Shown here: positions 1-5,413 of the stretch, in pieces
Layout of the letters: every line of letters starts with the position of its first letter
Position numbering within the stretch: position 1 is the first letter of the stretch
NCBI GenBank assembly: GCA_964649385.1
Contig: CAZYRA010000054.1
Span: 1-8,290 of the forward strand
DNA length: 8,290 bases
From: UBA5760 sp964649385
Lineage (GTDB): Bacteria; Chloroflexota; Dehalococcoidia; Dehalococcoidales; UBA5760
Direction of reading: 5' to 3'
Translations under genes and position numbers: made by a program
The notes under the pieces: model-generated
Told to the model about the DNA's origin: nothing
Seen by the model: only the letters and a program-made list of their open reading frames with translations
Databases searched by the model: none

Positions 1-2034
1 AGGCGTGGTTTCAGTTTCCACTTGCCTCCAGTTGCCGGTAACGACTCTTAGTAGTTTTCTCGCCATAAAACTGCACAATGACTCTTGATCTATAATGATA
101 CCCGGCGTTGGCAGCATCTGTCTTCCTTCGGTGCTTTCGCCCTCACCCAGCTCTGCTGCCTGCTCTGTTAATACCGAAACCTTTATTTCCTCTTCATATT
201 TCTCCAAAAGCTCGCCAAGTTTATCCAGGAGCTGCTCCCTCGTCGTTTGAGATTGCGGTTTCGATGTATCGCCGATCATCACAACCGTGGTCTGCGGCGC
301 AGGCAGAGGTTGAGGAGCCGGAGCCGGGGCTGGAGCTGGTGGAGGAGTTTTACGGCGAAATGCGAAAAATATGCCCAAGCCAACGGCCAGGGCAATCAAG
401 GAAATAAAGATGGCCGGTCTTGTATAGTCCGGCTTCCAGTCCACGTTTATCATCTCCGGGCTATCCATAACCTCCGTACCGCTAGAGTCGGCGGCTATCA
501 GCTTACCTCCAAATATACCGAGCACTCCTGACATAGCAACCTCGCGGGTGTCAAGCGTCCATTGAGCTTCACTCCCGGCCTTATGCCAGGTACCACCCGT
601 CTCGCCGTAGGGATATTCCAGGGTTAGCTGATAGTAGGTATCATAGCTGGCGATAATGCTTCCCGGCATAGTGATAGTCAAGTTCAGGTCCTCGTTCCTG
701 ACCGTTTCCCCCGTCGGTAGTTGCCAGTGGGAAAAGTGATACTGGGTGTCGGATGTGTCTTCAACCTCGCCCGGAGCACTGGTTCTTAAGGCATACCCCT
801 CACTATACCAGCCGGTTCCTGTCACCTGACCAACCTCGCTGGGTTCTGTTTCAAATTCGATGAAGTACTCGATATCGTAGTTAGCGATAATACTTCCGGG
901 TGTAGTGACAGTCAGGCTGAGGTTCTCGTTGGTGACTGTTCCCCCGGTGGGCAGTTGCCAGTGAGAAAAGCGATACCGGGTGTCGGATGTGTCTTCAACC
1001 TGGCCCGGAGCAGTGGTGGTGAATACATCCCCCTCGCTGTACCAATCGCTATCTGTCACCTGACCGGCCTCGCTGGGATCTGTGGTAACTTCGAGGAGAT
1101 ATTCAGTATTATAGCTAAAATGAGCATCGGGGGAACTCTCTCTTACCTCGATGCTATCGTCTTCCGCCATAAATCGGATATTGGCATTAGTGGGATTAGA
1201 AACAGTATCGTCAACAGTTATCGTCTGGCCTGAACCCAGGTCAAGGCTTAATTGTACAGACTCACCACCTCCCAGCGCCGCTACCCATTCTCCTTCAACG
1301 AAAACATTTGTCTCGCCTGATGCTAAACCGGAAGCAACACTGATAACCGATTCAAAGGTTCCTTCTCTAACGAAAAGGCTGAAGCTATGCTGGGCAGAGA
1401 GTGTTGATGTTGAACTATCAGTAACCCTGATGGAAAAGCTGTAGGAGCCGGTGGTATCGTCATCCGGAGTCCCATGAATAACGCCGGTAGTTGTTTTTAG
1501 CGTCAGTCCATCCGGCAGCGATCCGCTGACGATACTCCAGGTATACGGAGACGTGCCCCCGGTGACGTTAACTTTTTGTGAGTAGCTGCTGTCCTCCGTA
1601 GCGTCCGGTAAAGTAGTGGTAAGGAAGGATAGTGGGGTTTGCGTAACGTTAATAAGGAACCCCTGCTGGGGTGAAGAAGGAGGACTCGTTGCGTCGGCAA
1701 CCTCGACGAAGAAGGTGTAGCTCCCGGTTGTAGTCGGGGTACCTGAGATAGTTCCGGTGGTTGCGTTAAGAGTTAATCCCCCTGGTAGAGAGCCGCTGGT
1801 AATTATCCAAATGCTAGGAGGTGTTACCGGTGCGGCAACTAAAGTCGCCGTATAGGAGACACCAACCTCTGCTTCAGGCAAAGTACTGGGTAGAATGATT
1901 GGCGCTGCCCAAACAGGCTCACTAATAACGAATATCGCGCTAAGGATAACAAGTACACCAACAGTAATTAGACGACGCGCCAAACTAGTAGTCACCATCA
2001 AAGAACGCCAGCTTTGCCAGTTAAAGAATTTCAT
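1..2034 (-). CDS. Large Ig-like/B-repeat surface protein with single C-terminal membrane helix (3'-partial)
   Basis: The frame is open for 678 codons from the ATG at 2034 to the left edge, with no stop, so the C-terminus lies outside the window. Residues 19-37 form a hydrophobic core ending in VWAAP (about 41-45), a plausible Sec signal or anchor. Residues 45-131 and 132-223 are two putative-Ig (He_PIG-type) domains, each with the SLPxGLTL...TTGxIxGTP signature and a closing SYxFxxxVxD strand. Residues 224-310 are a further beta-rich region. Residues 311-388 and 389-466 are tandem divergent InlB-B-like repeats (FSHWQLPTG), with a degenerate half copy from 467. A membrane helix spans about 539-560 and is followed by FRRK. 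A Pro/Ala linker (565-581) leads into a charged, partly helical tail (597-678). I infer an exported protein with its N-terminal part outside and its tail in the cytoplasm, perhaps for adhesion or sensing. GTG at 2043 is a possible alternative start; a stop precedes it. Confidence 0.85.
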   Translation of the reverse strand, partial: MKFFNWQSWRSLMVTTSLARRLITVGVLVILSAIFVISEPVWAAPIILPSTLPEAEVGVSYTATLVAAPVTPPSIWIITSGSLPGGLTLNATTGTISGTPTTTGSYTFFVEVADATSPPSSPQQGFLINVTQTPLSFLTTTLPDATEDSSYSQKVNVTGGTSPYTWSIVSGSLPDGLTLKTTTGVIHGTPDDDTTGSYSFSIRVTDSSTSTLSAQHSFSLFVREGTFESVISVASGLASGETNVFVEGEWVAALGGGESVQLSLDLGSGQTITVDDTVSNPTNANIRFMAEDDSIEVRESSPDAHFSYNTEYLLEVTTDPSEAGQVTDSDWYSEGDVFTTTAPGQVEDTSDTRYRFSHWQLPTGGTVTNENLSLTVTTPGSIIANYDIEYFIEFETEPSEVGQVTGTGWYSEGYALRTSAPGEVEDTSDTQYHFSHWQLPTGETVRNEDLNLTITMPGSIIASYDTYYQLTLEYPYGETGGTWHKAGSEAQWTLDTREVAMSGVLGIFGGKLIAADSSGTEVMDSPEMINVDWKPDYTRPAIFISLIALAVGLGIFFAFRRKTPPPAPAPAPAPQPLPAPQTTVVMIGDTSKPQSQTTREQLLDKLGELLEKYEEEIKVSVLTEQAAELGEGESTEGRQMLPTPGIIIDQESLCSFMARKLLRVVTGNWRQVETETTP
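637..1104 (-). repeat. Tandem 234-bp in-frame repeat (two units) in the surface protein gene
   Basis: The two units are 871-1104 and 637-870, each encoding 78 residues. They share the order PSExGQV, WYSEG, APGxVEDTSDT, FSHWQLPTG, NE-L-LT, PGSIIA-YD. DNA identity is high in places: a 24-bp block (978-1001, and the matching block 234 bp lower) is unchanged. A third, degenerate half unit continues to about 550. The pattern fits internal duplication of one divergent InlB-B-type domain. Confidence 0.85.
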
Positions 2035-2051
2035 CTCTCCCACTCAAGTCT

Positions 2052-2080
2052 ATTATAGTGGCAAAATTCATCATTGACAA
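2052..2080 (-). promoter_or_regulatory. Sigma70-type promoter for the surface protein gene
   Basis: On the minus strand, TTGTCA (2080-2075) is followed by a 17-nt spacer and a perfect TATAAT (2057-2052). Transcription would start near 2045, about 11 nt before the ATG at 2034. The leader would hold little more than GGGAGAG, which directly abuts the ATG. Confidence 0.6.
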
Positions 2081-2124
2081 TGTCCAGGATATTATGATGC
2101 CTGAGCTTTCGCGTTTCCTGATTT

Positions 2125-2142
2125 ACCTTATTGGCAATAGGT
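2125..2142. promoter_or_regulatory. Bulged inverted repeat, possible operator
   Basis: The arms ACCTTATTG and CAATAGGT are reverse complements apart from one extra T, with a single G between them. The near-absence of a loop makes an RNA hairpin unlikely, so a dimeric repressor site is the better reading. It lies about 45 bp upstream of the surface protein promoter. A site of this length could occur by chance. Confidence 0.25.
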
Positions 2143-2331
2143 TATCTCACTCCTACGCACTAACAGACTTAGAGAATGTCAAGGTTCGGATTGCACAGGT
2201 TAAGTCATGTTCTTTCTAAACCCCCATTTGTGATATGCTTGGGCTGAGATTTTTTGGTGGATAGCTTAGATAATGCTGAGCATGCGAATCTCACTTAATA
2301 ATACGTGATTGCTTTGGAAAAGAAGAGTACG

Positions 2332-2982
2332 ATGGACAAAAGTGAAATGGATAGAAGTGAAAGGGTACAGTGGATTTACTCTTCCCACGATAATAAGGAA
2401 CTGGCAGACAGGTATGACCAGTGGGCCAAGGACTATGAAGCTGACCTTGATGAGTGCTTCGTCTGGCTGGGACCATACAAGGCCGTTGAGCTCTTTGTTA
2501 GTCATGTGCCTAGAAAAGAGGCCAAGATTTTGGATGCCGGAGCCGGCACCGGGCTGGTAGGTAAATTGCTCGCCAGACAGGGCTACAACAATCTGGTAGC
2601 TATGGACCTGTCTGTTAGTATGCTCGAGGAAGCGCGAAAGAAGAATGCCTATCAAGAATTTCATCAGATGGTGATGGGAGAGCCCCTGGATTATGCAACT
2701 GATTCATTCGATGCCGTAATCAGTATTGGTGTACTTACTGTAGGTCATGCTCCAGCCAGTTCCTTTGATGAGCTTATTCGTGTAACCAAACCCGGTGGGT
2801 ACATCGTGTTTTCACTGCGGCCTGACGTGTACCGGGAGAGCGGCTTCAAGGAAAAACAAGATGCCCTTGAATCAGAGGGAAAGTGGAAGCTTGCCGAAGT
2901 AAGCGAGGCATTCCAGCTTCTTCCTAAGGGAGAGCCCGATGTATACCATCAGGTCTGGGTATATCAGGTAGCTTCCAATTAG
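2332..2982 (+). CDS. Class I SAM-dependent methyltransferase, METTL27-like
   Basis: Predicted soluble methyltransferase of 216 residues that transfers a methyl group from S-adenosylmethionine to an unknown substrate. Near the N-terminus is RYDQWAKDYEADL (about 27-39), typical of the METTL27/WBSCR27-type group. Motif I is ILDAGAGTG (66-74), and the acidic end of strand 2 is in AMDLS (Asp92), which should hold the ribose. SFDAVIS (125-131) and the later VTKPGGYIVFS (151-161) match motifs II and III of the Rossmann-like fold. Length is normal for the family. The frame opens at a GTG at 2305, but that codon has no RBS. I prefer the ATG at 2332, preceded by the purine-rich AAGAAGAG; the ATG at 2347 is a further option. 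It appears monocistronic, since the next plus-strand gene has its own promoter. The substrate cannot be told from the sequence. Confidence 0.88.
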   Translation: MDKSEMDRSERVQWIYSSHDNKELADRYDQWAKDYEADLDECFVWLGPYKAVELFVSHVPRKEAKILDAGAGTGLVGKLLARQGYNNLVAMDLSVSMLEEARKKNAYQEFHQMVMGEPLDYATDSFDAVISIGVLTVGHAPASSFDELIRVTKPGGYIVFSLRPDVYRESGFKEKQDALESEGKWKLAEVSEAFQLLPKGEPDVYHQVWVYQVASN

Positions 2983-2997
2983 GTAGACTGTAGGGTA

Positions 2998-3026
2998 TTG
3001 ACAATAGAGCCAACTGCGGATATGCT
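2998..3026 (+). promoter_or_regulatory. Sigma70-type promoter for the small membrane protein gene
   Basis: A perfect -35 TTGACA (2998-3003), a 17-nt spacer and TATGCT (3021-3026, four of six consensus bases) sit just after the methyltransferase stop. The start of transcription would be near 3033, giving a leader of about 35 nt that contains the AGGAGG site. Confidence 0.55.
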
Positions 3027-3053
3027 AATGCCTCAAAGTAGTGAACGAAAAGC

Positions 3054-3059
3054 AGGAGG
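3054..3059 (+). promoter_or_regulatory. Ribosome binding site AGGAGG
   Basis: A perfect AGGAGG lies 8 nt before the ATG at 3068. It fixes that codon as the start rather than the in-frame GTG at 3041, which would lie upstream of the site and has no SD of its own. Confidence 0.85.
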
Positions 3060-3067
3060 CTAAGATT

Positions 3068-3262
3068 ATGGAAGGAACGTGGAAACCGACAACGGCAGGT
3101 GTCCTGACTATAATTGCCGGTGGTCTTGGTATCGGCGCTGGTGCATTGATAACTCTTCTTGCCGTTCCTCTGGGGCTGGGGGGCGCCCTGGCAGGTGCTC
3201 TTAAAGAGGCAGCCATAGGCGGACTTCTGGTCGGGTTAGCCAGAATCATAGGAATTATCGGG
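3068..3262 (+). CDS. Small glycine-rich membrane protein (3'-partial, cut by assembly gap)
   Basis: 65 residues are visible before the run of N. The protein starts MEGTWKPTTAG, followed by a hydrophobic, Gly-rich helix (about 11-37, with IIAGGLGIGAGALI) and a second apolar segment from about 49 (GGLLVGLARIIGIIG) that enters the gap. There is no signal peptidase site or charged soluble domain in the visible part. A short positively charged N-terminus followed by apolar helices suggests a multi-spanning integral membrane protein. I recall similar starts among small hypothetical membrane proteins of uncultured Chloroflexota, including DUF4064-like ones, but I cannot confirm a family. Start choice is firm because of the AGGAGG at 3054-3059, and a promoter lies directly upstream. 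Any residues assigned beyond 3262 would be artefacts of the N run. Function unknown. Confidence 0.75.
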
Positions 3263-3362
3263 NNNNNNNNNNNNNNNNNNNNNNNNNNNNNNNNNNNNNN
3301 NNNNNNNNNNNNNNNNNNNNNNNNNNNNNNNNNNNNNNNNNNNNNNNNNNNNNNNNNNNNNN
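3263..3362. other. Assembly gap (100 N)
   Basis: Exactly 100 N, the conventional placeholder for a gap of unknown length. It removes the 3' ends of two convergent genes, the membrane protein from the left and the PKD-like protein from the right. The true distance between them is unknown. Confidence 0.98.
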
Positions 3363-3706
3363 AAAGTAAGTGTCATGGTTGATTCACCACCCCTGTCGTC
3401 TGTCACTTTAACACTAATTGTATAAGCACCAGATGCCATCGGGGCTGTCCAAGTAATCTGAGAGCCTTCTCCAGATATATCCCCTCCAGATACAAGCCAT
3501 TGATATTTAAGGTTATCTCCATCCGGGTCAGATGCGACCGCAACTATGGCAGAACTCTGTCCTGCAAAGAGGCTATTTGACTCAGCATACAGGCCATTTA
3601 TTACCGGGGCACTATTATTATAATAACAACCGGAAGAACAGGCTATGCCAAAGACCGACAGAGCTGCAACAAGCAATATGAGTTTAGCGCGTTTTTCTTT
3701 CATCAT
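3363..3706 (-). CDS. Exported PKD/Ig-like domain protein, possible lipoprotein (3'-partial)
   Basis: About 114 residues are visible from the ATG at 3706; a second ATG follows at 3703. The N-terminus is a classic export signal: KEKRAK, then the apolar LILLVAALSVFGIA, then Cys23 and Cys27 (ACSSGC). Neither cysteine sits in a textbook [LVI][ASTVI][GAS]C lipobox, so lipid attachment is possible but unproven. Residues 33-114 form one PKD/Ig-like beta sandwich: SAPVINGL at the start, ASDPDGDNLKYQW with the Asp-rich turn typical of PKD and cadherin-like modules (58-70), then ITWTAP and GAYTISVKVTDDRGGES. Such modules usually occur in strings, so more may lie in the gap. It probably acts outside the cell as a binding or spacer module. 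Upstream, a weak promoter gives a very short leader. The RBS is poor. Confidence 0.75.
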
Positions 3707-3719
3707 ATCTTTGTAAATA

Positions 3720-3747
3720 ATAATACACGTCGATAGGTTAAGTCCAA
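3720..3747 (-). promoter_or_regulatory. Candidate promoter for the PKD-like protein gene
   Basis: On the minus strand, TTGGAC (3747-3742) is followed by 16 nt and TATTAT (3725-3720). The -35 box matches only three of six consensus bases. The implied leader is about 7-10 nt. A second, overlapping TATTAT lies at 3722-3717. Confidence 0.3.
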
Positions 3748-3805
3748 TTTCGCACTGCCAGATAATCAAGGTATAATGCGGCAGATAACTACAGGATTCG
3801 CCCGT

Positions 3806-4456
3806 TCAGAGCGCCATACGCGAGCACTGAGCCTCAAGTGCCCGGCGCATCTCCCAAGCCGTTGTTTTCACTCCCGCATCCACACACAGCATACACACCC
3901 CGCGCGCACCGTAATACTCTAATAAAGGAACAGTTCTTTGCCGGAATACTTCGAGCCGCTGCTTTACTTCTTCCAGTGTGTCGTCAGCACGCTCACCCCG
4001 GTCGCCACCGGCATTGGTCCGCACCCTCTCCCAGGCAATATCAGGAGCGCACTCGAGGCTTACGAGGGCCCGCATCTCGAGCACTACTTCCATCGCCCTG
4101 GCCTGACCAACATGACGCGGCAAGCCATTTAGCACGACAAGCGTATCCTCGCCTGCGTTACGTTCGGTCATGAAATCGACCAGTAACTTCCTGGCAATTG
4201 AAAAATGCTTGCCCTCCAGCAGGGCACCGGTCCTCAGCAATCTCTCAACGAGCTCGTGTTCCTTGTGCGTCAACCGGCCGGTTTGCCCGTCGGCGGATGC
4301 CCGCAACTCCTTACCGAAATCGAAATGCAGGCACCGCCTTCCCCACAATCCCTCTGTCTCCAGCAATTCACCAAGGGGGGTCTTCCCGCAACCGGTTGGC
4401 CCAACCATCAGAACTGCTTTCCACCGCATGTCACACGTTTCTACAGCTCGCTTCAA
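3806..4456 (-). CDS. Adenylate-kinase-like nucleoside monophosphate kinase, short LID
   Basis: A 216-residue P-loop protein of the adenylate/NMP kinase type, expected to move phosphate from ATP to a nucleoside monophosphate in the cytoplasm. The Walker A motif is VGPTGCGKTPLG (18-29). HFDFGKELR (44-52) takes the place of the STGDLLR substrate site. VVLNGLPRHVGQA (107-119) corresponds to the GFPRT-xxQA motif of adenylate kinases. VRTNAGGDRGERADDT and EVKQRLEVFRQRTVPLLEYY match the LID edge and the helix after it. The LID itself is cut to a few residues with no zinc cysteines. Expected nucleotide specificity is therefore uncertain. The start is a TTG at 4456 with an SD (AAGGTGA) 3 nt upstream. 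ATG at 4429, without an SD, would place the P-loop closer to the N-terminus, as in classical adenylate kinases. It lies 48 nt after rph on the same strand, probably in one operon. Confidence 0.82.
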   Translation of the reverse strand: MKRAVETCDMRWKAVLMVGPTGCGKTPLGELLETEGLWGRRCLHFDFGKELRASADGQTGRLTHKEHELVERLLRTGALLEGKHFSIARKLLVDFMTERNAGEDTLVVLNGLPRHVGQARAMEVVLEMRALVSLECAPDIAWERVRTNAGGDRGERADDTLEEVKQRLEVFRQRTVPLLEYYGARGVCMLCVDAGVKTTAWEMRRALEAQCSRMAL

Positions 4457-4459
4457 AGT

Positions 4460-4466
4460 TCACCTT
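4460..4466 (-). promoter_or_regulatory. Ribosome binding site supporting a TTG start
   Basis: AAGGTGA on the minus strand matches the GGTGA part of the extended anti-SD pairing. It lies 3 nt before the TTG at 4456, and a stop codon blocks any longer frame. The alternative ATG at 4429 has no such site. Confidence 0.5.
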
Positions 4467-4504
4467 CACGTAACCTGTAGGGGAGACAAGGAATAGAAGG
4501 TCCT

Positions 4505-5227
4505 CTAGACCAGCTTGATCGCTTCCTGCTGGGCCTGAAGCATCTGCTGGATACCTTTTCCGGCCAGAGAGATAAGGGAATCAACAGCCTCCCTGGAAAA
4601 TGGTTTACCTTCTGCTGTCCCCTGAATCTCAACAAAATCACCCTTACCCGTCATCACCACATTAAAGTCGACCGCAGCGCTGGAGTCCTCGTCATAGCAC
4701 AGGTCCAGCATCATATGGCTGTGTATGATACCGACGCTGGTAGCAGCTATCTCGCTCTTAAAGGGGCTAGATGATACTATCCCTATATTGGACAGGGTCT
4801 GTACTGCCTGATACAGTGCGACATAGGCGCCGGTAATGGCAGCCGTCCTGGTGCCGCCATCAGCCTGAAGCACGTCACAGTCCACGATCAGGGTCCGTTC
4901 TCCCAGTGCGCTAAGGTCAATTACAGCCCGCAGCGAACGCCCGATGAGGCGCTGTATCTCCTGGTTCCTTCCCGTAACCTTGCCCAGTGAGGAATCCCGC
5001 CGGGTACGGTTAACCGTAGCGCGGGGCAACATAGCATATTCAGCAGTAACCCAGCCGCTACCGCCACCCCTGAGGAAAGGCGGCACCCTCTCATCAACAC
5101 TCACCGAGCACAGCACCCGGGTCTTGCCCAGCTCTATCAATGCCGAGCCTTCGGCAAACTCCTGGCAGCCGGGTACTATCCTTATCGCCCGCATTTCGTC
5201 ATAGACACGTCCGTCAGCTCTTTTCAC
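4505..5227 (-). CDS. rph: Ribonuclease PH
   Basis: A 240-residue phosphorolytic 3'-5' exoribonuclease, which trims tRNA 3' ends with inorganic phosphate and releases nucleoside diphosphates; the active enzyme is a hexamer. It is full length and conserved end to end: KRADGR at the N-terminus, EGSALIELGKTRVLCSVSV (26-44), VPPFLRGGGSGWVTAEYAML (48-67), GRNQEIQRLIGRSLRAV (86-102) and IVDCDVLQADGGTRTAAITG (114-133). GGTRT (124-128) carries the phosphate-binding Arg127. LDLCYDEDSSAAVDFNVVMTG starts at 174 and contains the acidic pair Asp181 and Asp187, expected to bind the catalytic metal. The start is GTG at 5227, with AAGGGAG 7 nt upstream. There is no fused HAM1/RdgB domain, which some RNase PH proteins carry. 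It heads a likely two-gene unit with the NMP kinase and has its own promoter at 5262-5290. Confidence 0.97.
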   Translation of the reverse strand: MKRADGRVYDEMRAIRIVPGCQEFAEGSALIELGKTRVLCSVSVDERVPPFLRGGGSGWVTAEYAMLPRATVNRTRRDSSLGKVTGRNQEIQRLIGRSLRAVIDLSALGERTLIVDCDVLQADGGTRTAAITGAYVALYQAVQTLSNIGIVSSSPFKSEIAATSVGIIHSHMMLDLCYDEDSSAAVDFNVVMTGKGDFVEIQGTAEGKPFSREAVDSLISLAGKGIQQMLQAQQEAIKLV

Positions 5228-5261
5228 CCCAAATCTCCCTTCCTATCGCCAAATACCTCAG

Positions 5262-5290
5262 AGTATAACACCCTCAAGCCTTACTCACAA
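5262..5290 (-). promoter_or_regulatory. Extended -10 promoter for rph
   Basis: On the minus strand, TTGTGA (5290-5285) is followed by 17 nt and TATACT (5267-5262). A TGT directly before the -10 gives the extended TGn motif. The start would be near 5255, leaving a leader of about 27 nt with the AAGGGAG RBS. The gap begins only 3 bp upstream. Confidence 0.55.
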
Positions 5291-5293
5291 TTC

Positions 5294-5393
5294 NNNNNNN
5301 NNNNNNNNNNNNNNNNNNNNNNNNNNNNNNNNNNNNNNNNNNNNNNNNNNNNNNNNNNNNNNNNNNNNNNNNNNNNNNNNNNNNNNNNNNNNN
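5294..5393. other. Assembly gap (100 N)
   Basis: Exactly 100 N between the rph promoter and the 3' end of the universal stress protein gene, so the true length is unknown. It sits between genes and cuts no recognisable frame, but a small gene or terminator could be hidden in it. Confidence 0.98.
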
Positions 5394-5413
5394 GGCTCCG
5401 GTATTTATCAGGG

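Larger units (their letters stand above)
2044..2331. other. Divergent intergenic region
   Basis: This stretch separates the minus-strand surface protein gene from the plus-strand methyltransferase gene. It holds the promoter at 2052-2080, a bulged palindrome at 2125-2142 and a short perfect palindrome ATGCT-G-AGCAT at 2273-2283. I found no convincing plus-strand promoter with both boxes, although GATAAT at 2269-2274 is a possible -10. No tRNA, coding frame or terminator hairpin with a T tract is apparent. Confidence 0.5.

Noticed and set aside
108..1444. Several plus-strand frames of 90-100 residues
   Set aside because: They lie opposite the continuous minus-strand frame of the surface protein, have no RBS and show no domain pattern, so they are shadows.
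2181..2196. AAGGTTCGGATT, resembling a tRNA T-loop
   Set aside because: The flanking bases do not form a 5-bp T stem, and no acceptor, D or anticodon arm can be laid out around it.
2266..2664. Minus-strand frames opposite the methyltransferase
   Set aside because: The plus frame carries all methyltransferase motifs; the opposite frames have biased, non-domain sequence.
3025..3249. Minus-strand 74-residue frame over the small membrane protein
   Set aside because: Rich in Pro/Arg/Ala as expected of the complement of a Gly/Leu/Ala gene; the plus frame has the promoter and AGGAGG site.
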